Positions 1 through 11,905 of a stretch of DNA of 64,000 bases are shown here, one piece after another (position 1 is the first letter of the stretch; every line of letters begins with the position of its first letter). The position numbers were made by a program, and so were the translations under genes. Origin of the DNA: Metopolophium dirhodum (lineage: Eukaryota > Arthropoda > Insecta > Hemiptera > Aphididae); NCBI RefSeq assembly GCF_019925205.1, contig NC_083560.1, positions 149,130,526 through 149,194,525 on the forward strand. The letters run 5' to 3'. The notes beneath the pieces were generated by a model, which made no database searches, was not told where the DNA came from, and was given only the letters and a program-made list of their open reading frames with translations.

Positions 1-157
1 AAGACTTTAGACAATTGCAAATACATTTATCCACTATAAATTAACTAGATGTTCAAAAAACTAGAATTTAGAAGTCAATAAATACGTTGATATTAACATT
101 TTCATTGTTGGGGTATATCATTTCAAATTAAAAAAAACACATGAAATGTTGTTGAAT
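1..157 (+). repeat. Reference monomer, class A1
   Basis: Example of the A1 sub-class, 157 bp with 37 G+C. Diagnostic sites in order are ccactataaattaac (31-45), gatgttcaaaaaactag (48-64), tttagaagtcaataaatacg (67-86), gttgatattaac (86-97), and the conserved tcattgttgggg (102-113). An A-tract and a cacatgaaatg tail follow. Other A1 copies end instead in aacataatttgttgacgaat or aacataaattgttgttgatt. These tails are separate sub-variants and serve as markers for HOR positions. Confidence 0.95.
102..137 (+). other. Most conserved block plus A-tract
   Basis: The segment tcattgttgggg, then a variable pair of sites (tayrtc), then atttcaaatt and a run of 8-11 A is nearly invariant between classes A and B, while the left half of the monomer differs widely. 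Here the A run is 130-137 (8 bases). It is 9 in most copies, 10 in the B2 cassette copies, and 11 at about 5,301 and 53,691. A-tract length accounts for much of the 156-158 bp length variation. Such A-tracts bend DNA and disfavour or position nucleosomes, and a period near 157 bp is close to a nucleosome core plus short linker. The functional reading is inference. Confidence 0.8.
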
Positions 158-314
158 AAGACTTCAGGCAATTGCAAATACATTACTCACCTATAGATCG
201 ATTAGTTGAACCCAAAACTAGAATTTAGAACTCAATAATTACGTTAATATTAACGTTATTCATTGTTGGGGTACGTCATTTCAAATTAAAAAAAAACATA
301 ATATGTTGATGAAG
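158..314 (+). repeat. Reference monomer, class B (B1-like)
   Basis: Example of class B, 157 bp with 45 G+C. It differs from A1 by about 21 substitutions and one 1-bp indel over the first 120 bases, counted by eye. Diagnostic sites are cacctatagat (188-198), the gaaccc segment before aaaactag (208 on), tagaactcaataattacg, and the perfect palindrome acgttaatattaacgt at 241-256. The right side reads ggggtacgtc where A has ggggtacatc or ggggtatatc. Most B1 copies have cattagtc or cattggtc before acctatagatagatt. This copy carries the cattactc and atagatcg variants together with gaaccc, so it already mixes B1 and B2 sites. Confidence 0.93.
241..256. other. Perfect 16-bp palindrome in B monomers
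   Basis: ACGTTAATATTAACGT equals its own reverse complement. It is present in most B monomers, giving well over a hundred copies in the window at spacings that are multiples of about 157 bp. A 1-bp deletion form (acgtaatattaacg) occurs at 41,114, 47,692, 51,451, 52,704, 55,210 and 60,065. Short dyads are often enriched in centromeric satellites that lack a CENP-B box, but no function is shown here. Confidence 0.95.
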
Positions 315-1026
315 AAGACTTTAGACAATTGCAAATACATTTATCCACTATACATAAACTAGATGATCAGAAAACTAGAGTTTTGAAGTCAATAAATACG
401 TTGATATTAACATTTTCATTGTTGGGGTATATCATTTCAAATTAAAAAAAAACATAATTTGTTGACGAATAAGACGTCAGACAATTTCAAATACATTGGT
501 CACCTATAGATAGATTAGTTGAACCCAAAACTAGAATTTAGAACTCAATAATTACGTTAATATTAACGTAATTCATTGTTGGGGTACGTCATTTAAAATT
601 AAAAAAAAACATAATATGTTGATGAATAAGACTTCAGACAATTGCAAACTTATTTATCCACTATACATAAACTAGATGATCAAAAAACTAGAGTTTTGAA
701 GTCAATAAATACGTTGATATTAACATTTTCATTGTTGGGGTACATCATTTCAAATTAAAAAAAACACATAAGTTGTTGTTGAATAAGACTTCAGGCAATT
801 GCAAATACATTAGTCACCTATAGATAGATTAGTTGAACCCAAAACTAGAATTTAGAACTCAATAATTACGTTAATATTAACGTTATTCATTGTTGGGGTA
901 CGTCATTTCAAATTAAAAAAAAACATAATATGTTGATGAAGAAGACTTCAGACAATTGCAAATACATTTATCCACTATAAATTAACTAGATGTTCAAAAA
1001 ACTAGAATTTAGAAGTCAATAAATAC

Positions 1027-1038
1027 GTTGATATCAAC
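1027..1038. other. 12-bp dyad GTTGATATCAAC in a subset of A monomers
   Basis: GTTGATATCAAC is a perfect palindrome at the position where most A monomers read GTTGATATTAAC, which is one base off symmetry. B monomers have GTTAATATTAAC, also perfect. The C variant is seen at about 1,027, 2,594, 3,227, 4,475, 14,510, 19,370, 24,538, 26,572, 27,353, 28,134, 29,544, 31,264, 32,357, 34,080, 35,171, 36,264, 37,363, 38,769, 42,840, 48,009, 51,770, 53,019, 55,526, 60,540 and 63,358. Some A2 copies instead have GTTGGTATTAAC, which weakens the dyad. Confidence 0.85.
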
Positions 1039-1254
1039 ATTTTCATTGTTGGGGTACATCATTTCAAATTAAAAAAAAACATAATTTGTTGACGAATAAG
1101 ACTTCAGACAATTGCAAATATATTGGTCACCTATAGATAGATTAGTTGAACCCAAAACTAGAATTTAGAAGTCAATAATTACGTTAATATTAACGTTATT
1201 CATTGTTGGGGTACGTCATTTCAAATTAAAAAAAAACATAATATGTTGATGAAT

Positions 1255-1411
1255 AAGACTTCAGACAATTGCAAACACATTTATCCACTATACATAAACT
1301 AGATGATCAGAAAACTAGAATTTTGAAGTCAATAAATACGTTGGTATTAACATTTTCATTGTTGGGGTACATCATTTCAAATTAAAAAAAACACATAAGT
1401 TGTTGTTGAAT
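1255..1411 (+). repeat. Reference monomer, class A2
   Basis: Example of the A2 sub-class, 157 bp. It shares the A framework but has aacacatttatcc, ccactatacataaac, agatgatcagaaaactag and gaattttgaagtc. Here it has gttggtattaac instead of gttgatattaac, and it ends in acacataagttgttgttgaat. A2 monomers are normally followed by a B monomer that starts aagacttcaggc. The gactgcag variant of A2 marks the end of the family I cassette. Confidence 0.93.
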
Positions 1412-3756
1412 AAGACTTCAGGCAATTTCAAATACATTATCACCTATAGATAGATTAGTTGAACCCAAAACTAGAATTTAGAACTCAATAATTACGTTAA
1501 TATTAACGTTATTCATTGTTGGGATACGTCATTTCAAATTAAAAAAAAACATAATATGTTGATGAAGAAGACTTTAGACAATTGCAAATACATTTATCCA
1601 CTATAAATTAACTAGATGTTCAAAAAACTAGAATTTAGAAGTCAATAAATACGTTGATATTAACATTTTCATTGTTGGGGTATATCATTTCAAATTAAAA
1701 AAAACACATGAAATGTTGTTGAATAAGACTTCAGGCAATTGCAAATACATTACTCACCTATAGATAGATTAGTTGAACCCAAAACTAGAATTTAGAAGTC
1801 AATAATTACGTTAATATTAACGTTATTCATTGTTGGGGTACGTCATTTCAAATTAAAAAAAAACATAATATGTTGATGAATAAGACTTCAGACAATTGCA
1901 AACACATTTATCCACTATACATAAACTAGATGATCAGAAAACTAGAATTTTGAAGTCAATAAATACGTTGGTATTAACATTTTCATTGTTGGGGTACATC
2001 ATTTCAAATTAAAAAAAACACATAAGTTGTTGTTGAATAAGACTTCAGGCAATTTCAAATACATTATCACCTATAGATAGATTAGTTGAACCCAAAACTA
2101 GAATTTAGAACTCAATAATTACGTTAATATTAACGTTATTCATTGTTGGGGTACGTCATTTAAAATTAAAAAAAAACATAATATGTTGATGAATAAGACT
2201 TCAGACAATTGCAAACTTATTTATCCACTATACATAAACTAGATGATCAAAAAACTAGAGTTTTGAAGTCAATAAATACGTTGATATTAACATTTTCATT
2301 GTTGGGGTACATCATTTCAAATTAAAAAAAACACATAAGTTGTTGTTGAATAAGACTTCAGGCAATTGCAAATACATTAGTCACCTATAGATAGATTAGT
2401 TGAACCCAAAACTAGAATTTAGAACTCAATAATTACGTTAATATTAACGTTATTCATTGTTGGGGTACGTCATTTCAAATTAAAAAAAAACATAATATGT
2501 TGATGAAGAAGACTTCAGACAATTGCAAATACATTTATCCACTATAAATTAACTAGATGTTCAAAAAACTAGAATTTAGAAGTCAATAAATACGTTGATA
2601 TCAACATTTTCATTGTTGGGGTACATCATTTCAAATTAAAAAAAAACATAATTTGTTGACGAATAAGACTTCAGACAATTGCAAATATATTGGTCACCTA
2701 TAGATAGATTAGTTGAACCCAAAACTAGAATTTAGAAGTCAATAATTACGTTAATATTAACGTTATTCATTGTTGGGGTACGTCATTTCAAATTAAAAAA
2801 AAACATAATATGTTGATGAATAAGACTTCAGACAATTGCAAACACATTTATCCACTATACATAAACTAGATGATCAGAAAACTAGAATTTTGAAGTCAAT
2901 AAATACGTTGGTATTAACATTTTCATTGTTGGGGTACATCATTTCAAATTAAAAAAAACACATAAGTTGTTGTTGAATAAGACTTCAGGCAATTTCAAAT
3001 ACATTATCACCTATAGATAGATTAGTTGAACCCAAAACTAGAATTTAGAACTCAATAATTACGTTAATATTAACGTTATTCATTGTTGGGATACGTCATT
3101 TCAAATTAAAAAAAAACATAATATGTTGATGAAGAAGACTTTAGACAATTGCAAATACATTTATCCACTATAAATTAACTAGATGTTCAAAAAACTAGAA
3201 TTTAGAAGTCAATAAATACGTTGATATCAACATTTTCATTGTTGGGGTACATCATTTCAAATTAAAAAAAAACATAATTTGTTGACGAATAAGACTTCAG
3301 ACAATTGCAAATATATTGGTCACCTATAGATAGATTAGTTGAACCCAAAACTAGAATTTAGAAGTCAATAATTACGTTAATATTAACGTTATTCATTGTT
3401 GGGGTACGTCATTTCAAATTAAAAAAAAACATAATATGTTGATGAATAAGACTTCAGACAATTGCAAACACATTTATCCACTATACATAAACTAGATGAT
3501 CAGAAAACTAGAATTTTGAAGTCAATAAATACGTTGGTATTAACATTTTCATTGTTGGGGTACATCATTTCAAATTAAAAAAAACACATAAGTTGTTGTT
3601 GAATAAGACTTCAGGCAATTTCAAATACATTATCACCTATAGATAGATTAGTTGAACCCAAAACTAGAATTTAGAACTCAATAATTACGTTAATATTAAC
3701 GTTATTCATTGTTGGGGTACGTCATTTCAAATTAAAAAAAAACATAATATGTTGAT

Positions 3757-5216
3757 GAAGAAGACTTTAGACAATTGCAAATACATTTATCCACTATACA
3801 TAAACTAGATGATCAGAAAACTAGAGTTTTGAAGTCAATAAATACGTTGATATTAACATTTTCATTGTTGGGGTATATCATTTCAAATTAAAAAAAAACA
3901 TAATTTGTTGACGAATAAGACGTCAGACAATTTCAAATACATTGGTCACCTATAGATAGATTAGTTGAACCCAAAACTAGAATTTAGAACTCAATAATTA
4001 CGTTAATATTAACGTAATTCATTGTTGGGGTACGTCATTTAAAATTAAAAAAAAACATAATATGTTGATGAATAAGACTTCAGACAATTGCAAACTTATT
4101 TATCCACTATACATAAACTAGATGATCAAAAAACTAGAGTTTTGAAGTCAATAAATACGTTGATATTAACATTTTCATTGTTGGGGTACATCATTTCAAA
4201 TTAAAAAAAACACATAAGTTGTTGTTGAATAAGACTTCAGGCAATTGCAAATACATTAGTCACCTATAGATAGATTAGTTGAACCCAAAACTAGAATTTA
4301 GAACTCAATAATTACGTTAATATTAACGTTATTCATTGTTGGGGTACGTCATTTCAAATTAAAAAAAAACATAATATGTTGATGAAGAAGACTTCAGACA
4401 ATTGCAAATTCATTTATCCACTATAAATTAACTAGATGTTCAAAAAACTAGAATTTAGAAGTCAATAAATACGTTGATATCAACATTTTCATTGTTGGGG
4501 TACATCATTTCAAATTAAAAAAAAACATAATTTGTTGACGAATAAGACTTCAGACAATTGCAAATATATTGGTCACCTATAGATAGATTAGTTGAACCCA
4601 AAACTAGAATTTAGAAGTCAATAATTACGTTAATATTAACGTTATTCATTGTTGGGGTACGTCATTTCAAATTAAAAAAAAACATAATATGTTGATGAAT
4701 AAGACTTCAGACAATTGCAAACACATTTATCCACTATACATAAACTAGATGATCAGAAAACTAGAATTTTGAAGTCAATAAATACGTTGGTATTAACATT
4801 TTCATTGTTGGGGTACATCATTTCAAATTAAAAAAAACACATAAGTTGTTGTTGAATAAGACTTCAGGCAATTTCAAATACATTATCACCTATAGATAGA
4901 TTAGTTGAACCCAAAACTAGAATTTAGAACTCAATAATTACGTTAATATTAACGTTATTCATTGTTGGGATACGTCATTTCAAATTAAAAAAAAACATAA
5001 TATGTTGATGAAGAAGACTTTAGACAATTGCAAATACATTTATCCACTATAAATTAACTAGATGTTCAAAAAACTAGAATTTAGAAGTCAATAAATACGT
5101 TGATATTAACATTTTCATTGTTGGGGTATATCATTTCAAATTAAAAAAAACACATGAAATGTTGTTGAATAAGACTTCAGGCAATTGCAAATACATTACT
5201 CACCTATAGATCGATT
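3757..5216 (+). repeat. Second copy of 311-1,770 (offset 3,446 bp, 22 monomers)
   Basis: Starting at gaagaagactttag, this 1.46-kb stretch reproduces 311-1,770. The same markers appear in order: ctagagtttt, gacgtcag with caatttcaaat, acgtaattc, catttaaaatt, aaacttattta, gatatcaac, acattatcacc and gggatac (1,521 and 4,967). One visible difference is aaattcattt near 4,408 for aaatacattt. Similarity stops in the B monomer after cacatgaaatg, where this copy changes to the atagatcg / gtacgc form and joins the first family I cassette. Confidence 0.85.
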
Positions 5217-5799
5217 AGTTGTACGCAAAACTAGAATTTAGAAGTCAATAATTACGTTAATATTAACGTTATTCATTATTGGGGTACATCATTTCAAATT
5301 AAAAAAAAAAACATAAATTGTTGTTGATTAAGACTTCAGACAATTGAAAATACATTTATCCACTATAAATTAACTAGATGTTCAAAAATCTAGAATTTAG
5401 AAGTCAATAAATACGTTGATATTAACATTTTCATTGTTGGGGTATATCATTTCAAATTAAAAAAAAACATAATTTGTTGACGAATAAGACGTCAGACAAT
5501 TTCAAATACATTGGTCACCTATAGATAGATTAGTTGAACCCAAAACTAGAATTTAGAACTCAATAATTACGTTAATATGAACGTAATTCATTGTTGGGGT
5601 ACGTCATTTCAAATTAAAAAAAAACATAATATGTTGATGAATAAGACTGCAGACAATTGCAAACACATTTATCCACTATACATAAACTAGATGATCAGAA
5701 AACTAGAATTTTGAAGTCAATAAATACGTTGGTATTAACATTTTCATTGTTGGGGTACATCATTTCAAATTAAAAAAAACACATATGTTGTTGTTGAAT
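5014..5799 (+). repeat. Upstream outlying copy of the family I cassette
   Basis: This is the same 5-monomer order as the cassette at 12,700: A1 with actttagac and the cacatgaaatg tail, B2 with atagatcg / gtacgc, A1 with caattgaaaatac and tctagaattt, B with gacgtcag and acgtaattc, and A2 with gactgcag and the cacatatg tail. It has private changes not seen in other copies (attcattattgggg at about 5,272 and gttaatatgaacg at about 5,572). It sits 49 monomers (7,685 bp) before the next copy, inside the otherwise older-looking A-B domain. Confidence 0.85.
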
Positions 5800-5946
5800 A
5801 AGACTTCAGGCAATTGCAAATACATTAGTCACCTATAGATAGATTAGTTGAACCCAAAACTAGAATTTAGAACTCAATAATTACGTTAATATTAACGTTA
5901 TTCATTGTTGGGGTACGTCATTTCAAATTAAAAAAAAACATTATAT

Positions 5947-8617
5947 GTTGATGAAGAAGACTTCAGACAATTGCAAATACATTTATCCACTATAAATTAA
6001 CTAGATGTTCAAAAAACTAGAATTTAGAAGTCAATAAATACGTTGATATTAACATTTTCATTGTTGGGGTACATCATTTCAAATTAAAAAAAAACATAAA
6101 TTGTTGTTGGTTAAGACTTCAGACAATTGCAAACACATTTATCCACTATACATAAACTAGATGATCAGAAAACTAGAATTTTGAAGTCAATAAATACGTT
6201 GATATTAACATTTTCATTGTTGGGGTACATCATTTTAAATTAAAAAAAACACATAAGTTGTTGTTGTATAAGACTTCAGACAATTGCAAATACATTGGTC
6301 ACCTATGCATAGATTAGTTGAACCCAAAACTAGAATTTAGAACTCAATAATTACGTTAATATTAACGTTATTCATTGTTGGGGTACGTCATTTCAAATTA
6401 AAAAAAAACATAATATGTTGATGAATAAGACTTCAGACAATTGCAAATACATTTATCCACTATAAATTAACTAGATGTTCAAAAAACTAGAATTTAGAAG
6501 TCAATAAATACGTTGATATTAACATTTTCATTGTTGGGGTACATCATTTCAAATTAAAAAAAAACATAATTTGTTGACGAATAAGACTTCAGACAATTAC
6601 AAATACATTGGTCACCTATAGATAGATTAGTTGAACCCAAAACTAGAATTTAGAACTCAATAATTACGTTAATATTAACGTTATTCATTGTTGGGGTACG
6701 TCATTTCAAATTAAAAAAAAACATAATATGTTGATGAATAAGACTTCAGACAATTGCAAACACATTTATCCACTATACATAAACTAGATGATCAGAAAAC
6801 TAGAATTTTGAAGTCAATAAATACGTTGATATTAACATTTTCATTGTTGGGGTACATCATTTCAAATTAAAAAAAACACATGAAATGTTGTTGAATAAGA
6901 CTTCAGGCAATTGCAAATACATAACTCACCTATAGATCGATTAGTTGTACGCAAAACTAGAATTTAGAAGTCAATAATTACGTTAATATTAACGTTATTC
7001 ATTGTTGGGGTACGTCATTTCAAATTAAAAAAAAACATAATATGTTGATGAATAAGACTTCAGACAATTGCAAACACATTTATCCACTAAACATAAACTA
7101 GATGATCAGAAAACTAGAATTTTGAAGTCAATAAATACGTTGATATTAACATTTTCATTGTTGGGGTACATCATTTCAAATTAAAAAAAACACATAAGTT
7201 GTTGTTGAATAAGACTTCAGGCAATTGCAAATACATTAGTCACCTATAGATAGATTAGTTGAACCCAAAACTAAAATTTAGAACTCAATAATTACGTTAA
7301 TATTAACGTTATTCATTGTTGGGGTACGTCATTTCAAATTAAAAAAAAACATAATTTGTTGATGAAGAAGACTTCAGACAATTGCAAATACATTTATCCA
7401 CTATAAATTAACTAGATGTTCAAAAAACTAGAATTTAGAAGTCAATAAATACGTTGATATTAACATTTTCATTGTTGGGGTACATCATTTCAAATTAAAA
7501 AAAAACATAAATTGTTGTTGGTTAAGACTTCAGACAATTGCAAACACATTTATCCACTATACATAAACTAGATGATCAGAAAACTAGAATTTTGAAGTCA
7601 ATAAATACGTTGATATTAACATTTTCATTGTTGGGGTACATCATTTTAAATTAAAAAAAACACATAAGTTGTTGTTGTATAAGACTTCAGACAATTGCAA
7701 ATACATTGGTCACCTATGCATAGATTAGTTGAACCCAAAACTAGAATTTAGAACTCAATAATTACGTTAATATTAACGTTATTCATTGTTGGGGTACGTC
7801 ATTTCAAATTAAAAAAAAACATAATATGTTGATGAATAAGACTTCAGACAATTGCAAATACATTTATCCACTATAAATTAACTAGATGTTCAAAAAACTA
7901 GAATTTAGAAGTCAATAAATACGTTGATATTAACATTTTCATTGTTGGGGTACATCATTTCAAATTAAAAAAAAACATAATTTGTTGACGAATAAGACTT
8001 CAGACAATTACAAATACATTGGTCACCTATAGATAGATTAGTTGAACCCAAAACTAGAATTTAGAACTCAATAATTACGTTAATATTAACGTTATTCATT
8101 GTTGGGGTACGTCATTTCAAATTAAAAAAAAACATAATATGTTGATGAATAAGACTTCAGACAATTGCAAACACATTTATCCACTATACATAAACTAGAT
8201 GATCAGAAAACTAGAATTTTGAAGTCAATAAATACGTTGATATTAACATTTTCATTGTTGGGGTACATCATTTCAAATTAAAAAAAACACATGAAATGTT
8301 GTTGAATAAGACTTCAGGCAATTGCAAATACATAACTCACCTATAGATCGATTAGTTGTACGCAAAACTAGAATTTAGAAGTCAATAATTACGTTAATAT
8401 TAACGTTATTCATTGTTGGGGTACGTCATTTCAAATTAAAAAAAAACATAATATGTTGATGAATAAGACTTCAGACAATTGCAAACACATTTATCCACTA
8501 AACATAAACTAGATGATCAGAAAACTAGAATTTTGAAGTCAATAAATACGTTGATATTAACATTTTCATTGTTGGGGTACATCATTTCAAATTAAAAAAA
8601 ACACATAAGTTGTTGTT
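5947..8617 (+). repeat. 9-monomer (1,411 bp) segmental duplication
   Basis: About 5,947-7,206 matches 7,358-8,617 at offset 1,411. The rare variants cctatgcata (6,303 and 7,714), caattacaaatac (about 6,595 and 8,006), ccactaaacat (7,084 and 8,495) and cattttaaatt are shared. The boundary at 8,617 falls in the ttgttgtataag / ttgttgaataag difference. The 9-monomer length includes one A-A neighbour pair near 6,120, which breaks the strict alternation. Confidence 0.85.
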
Positions 8618-9556
8618 GTATAAGACTTCAGACAATTGCAAATACATTGGTCACCTATGCATAGATTAGTTGAACCCAAAACTAGAATTTAGAACTCAAT
8701 AATTACGTTAATATTAACGTTATTCATTGTTGGGGTACGTCATTTCAAATTAAAAAAAAACATAATATGTTGATGAATAAGACTTCAGACAATTGCAAAT
8801 ACATTTATCCACTATAAATTAACTAGATGTTCAAAAAACTAGAATTTAGAAGTCAATAAATACGTTGATATTAACATTTTCATTGTTGGGGTACATCATT
8901 TCAAATTAAAAAAAAACATAATTTGTTGACGAATAAGACTTCAGACAATTACAAATACATTGGTCACCTATAGATAGATTAGTTGAACCCAAAACTAGAA
9001 TTTAGAACTCAATAATTACGTTAATATTAACGTTATTCATTGTTGGGGTACGTCATTTCAAATTAAAAAAAAACATAATATGTTGATGAATAAGACTTCA
9101 GACAATTGCAAACACATTTATCCACTATACATAAACTAGATGATCAGAAAACTAGAATTTTGAAGTCAATAAATACGTTGATATTAACATTTTCATTGTT
9201 GGGGTACATCATTTCAAATTAAAAAAAACACATGAAATGTTGTTGAATAAGACTTCAGGCAATTGCAAATACATAACTCACCTATAGATCGATTAGTTGT
9301 ACGCAAAACTAGAATTTAGAAGTCAATAATTACGTTAATATTAACGTTATTCATTGTTGGGGTACGTCATTTCAAATTAAAAAAAAACATAATATGTTGA
9401 TGAATAAGACTTCAGACAATTGCAAACACATTTATCCACTAAACATAAACTAGATGATCAGAAAACTAGAATTTTGAAGTCAATAAATACGTTGATATTA
9501 ACATTTTCATTGTTGGGGTACATCATTTCAAATTAAAAAAAACACATAAGTTGTTG
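7650..9556 (+). repeat. 6-monomer (941 bp) tandem duplication
   Basis: 7,675-8,615 and 8,616-9,556 are direct tandem copies. They share cctatgcata (7,714 and 8,655), caattacaaatac (8,006 and 8,947) and ccactaaacat (8,495 and 9,436). The first copy overlaps the second copy of the 1,411-bp duplication, so the 941-bp event followed it. The copies part at about 9,557, where ttgttgaataagacttcaggc replaces ttgttgtataagacttcagac. Confidence 0.85.
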
Positions 9557-11905
9557 TTGAATAAGACTTCAGGCAATTGCAAATACATTAGTCACCTATA
9601 GATAGATTAGTTGAACCCAAAACTAGAATTTAGAACTCAATAATTACGTTAATATTAACGTTATTCATTGTTGGGGTACGTCATTTCAAATTAAAAAAAA
9701 ACATAATTTGTTGATGAAGAAGACTTCAGACAATTGCAAATACATTTATCCACTATAAATTAACTAGATGTTCAAAAAACTAGAATTTAGAAGTCAATAA
9801 ATACGTTGGTATCAACATTTTCATTGTTGGGGTACATCATTTCAAATTAAAAAAAAACATAATTTGTTGACGAATAAGACTTCAGACAATTGCAAATATA
9901 TTGGTCACCTATAGATAGATTAGTTGAACCCAAAACTAGAATTTAGAAGTCAATAATTACGTTAATATTAACGTTATTCATTGTTGGGGTACGTCATTTC
10001 AAATTAAAAAAAAACATAATATGTTGATGAATAAGACTTCAGTCAATTGCAAACACATTTATCCACTATACATAAACTAGATGATCAGAAAACTAGAATT
10101 TTGAAGTCAATAAATACGTTGGTATTAACATTTTCATTGTTGGGGTACATCATTTCAAATTAAAAAAAACACATAAGTTGTTGTTGAATAAGACTTCAGG
10201 CAATTGCAAATACATTAGTCACCTATAGATAGATTAGTTGAACCCAAAACTAGAATTATGGAACTCAATAATTACGTTAATATTAACGTTATTCATTGTT
10301 GGGATACGTCATTTCAAATTAAAAAAAAACATAATATGTTGATGAATAAGACTTCAGACAATTGCAAATACATTTATCCACTATAAATTAACTAGATGTT
10401 CAAAAAACTAGAATTTAGAAGTCAATAAATACGTTGATATTAACATTTTCATTGTTGGGGTACATCATTTCAAATTAAAAAAAAACATAATTTGTTGACG
10501 AATAAGACTTCAGACAATTACAAATACATTGGTCACCTATAGATAGATTAGTTGAACCCAAAACTAGAATTTAGAACTCAATAATTACGTTAATATTAAC
10601 GTTATTCATTGTTGGGGTACGTCATTTCAAATTAAAAAAAAACATAATATGTTGATGAATAAGACTTCAGACAATTGCAAACACATTTATCCACTATACA
10701 TAAACTAGATGATCAGAAAACTAGAATTTTGAAGTCAATAAATACGTTGATATTAACATTTTCATTGTTGGGGTACATCATTTCAAATTAAAAAAAACAC
10801 ATGAAATGTTGTTGAATAAGACTTCAGGCAATTGCAAATACATAACTCACCTATAGATCGATTAGTTGTACGCAAAACTAGAATTTAGAAGTCAATAATT
10901 ACGTTAATATTAACGTTATTCATTGTTGGGGTACGTCATTTCAAATTAAAAAAAAACATAATATGTTGATGAATAAGACTTCAGACAATTGCAAACACAT
11001 TTATCCACTAAACATAAACTAGATGATCAGAAAACTAGAATTTTGAAGTCAATAAATACGTTGATATTAACATTTTCATTGTTGGGGTACATCATTTCAA
11101 ATTAAAAAAAACACATAAGTTGTTGTTGAATAAGACTTCAGGCAATTGCAAATACATTAGTCACCTATAGATAGATTAGTTGAACCCAAAACTAGAATTT
11201 AGAACTCAATAATTACGTTAATATTAACGTTATTCATTGTTGGGGTACGTCATTTCAAATTAAAAAAAAACATAATTTGTTGATGAAGAAGACTTCAGAC
11301 AATTGCAAATACATTTATCCACTATAAATTAACTAGATGTTCAAAAAACTAGAATTTAGAAGTCAATAAATACGTTGGTATCAACATTTTCATTGTTGGG
11401 GTACATCATTTCAAATTAAAAAAAAACATAATTTGTTGACGAATAAGACTTCAGACAATTGCAAATATATTGGTCACCTATAGATAGATTAGTTGAACCC
11501 AAAACTAGAATTTAGAAGTCAATAATTACGTTAATATTAACGTTATTCATTGTTGGGGTACGTCATTTCAAATTAAAAAAAAACATAATATGTTGATGAA
11601 TAAGACTTCAGACAATTGCAAACACATTTATCCACTATACATAAACTAGATGATCAGAAAACTAGAATTTTGAAGTCAATAAATACGTTGGTATTAACAT
11701 TTTCATTGTTGGGGTACATCATTTCAAATTAAAAAAAACACATAAGTTGTTGTTGAATAAGACTTCAGGCAATTGCAAATACATTAGTCACCTATAGATA
11801 GATTAGTTGAACCCAAAACTAGAATTATGGAACTCAATAATTACGTTAATATTAACGTTATTCATTGTTGGGATACGTCATTTCAAATTAAAAAAAAACA
11901 TAATA
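8740..11905 (+). repeat. 10-monomer (1,569 bp) tandem duplication
   Basis: About 8,740-10,308 is repeated as 10,309-11,877 and the match runs on to about 11,905. Private markers shared by both copies are gaattatggaac (10,253 and 11,822), gttggtatcaac (about 9,806 and 11,375), gggatac (10,301 and 11,870) and ccactaaacat (9,436 and 11,005). A substitution found only in the first copy is cagtcaattgc (about 10,041). This is the last of three overlapping duplications in 5.9-11.9 kb. Confidence 0.85.

Larger units (their letters stand above)
1..3227 (+). repeat. 10-monomer (1,567 bp) higher-order repeat, first copies
   Basis: Bases 1-314 match 1,568-1,881, and about 570-1,660 matches 2,137-3,227, both at offset 1,567. 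Shared rare markers are cacatgaaatg (138 and 1,705), catttaaaatt (591 and 2,158), aaacttattta, acattatcacc lacking one base (1,434 and 3,001), and gggatac (1,521 and 3,088). The stretch 315-540 does not match its partner, so one dimer has been replaced or converted. A- and B-class monomers alternate strictly here and I saw no chimeras. Confidence 0.85.

Noticed and set aside
12..22. Octamer or C/EBP-like site in caattgcaaat
   Set aside because: One mismatch from the octamer and present in almost every monomer; no promoter context, so taken as chance.
31..46. TATA-box-like tataaatta in A1 monomers
   Set aside because: An AT-rich match expected by chance in about 74% AT DNA. A2 and B copies lack it and no transcript unit follows.
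98..115. CENP-B box-like sequence in ttttcattgttggggtat
   Set aside because: TTCATTG followed by GGGG looks superficially like the CENP-B box, but the required TTCG, the central A and the CGGG core do not line up at the right spacing in any copy checked.
1255..1411. Hairpin between gacttca at the monomer start and tgaagtc in the middle of A2
   Set aside because: Only 7 bp of pairing across a loop of about 65 bases and reduced to 6 bp in A1; too weak to claim structure.
5304..5318. Yeast ARS consensus match on the minus strand (atttatgtttt)
   Set aside because: The aaaacataaat tail of some A1 and B2 monomers fits the 11-bp yeast consensus, but that signal is specific to budding yeast and is expected often in A-tract-rich DNA.
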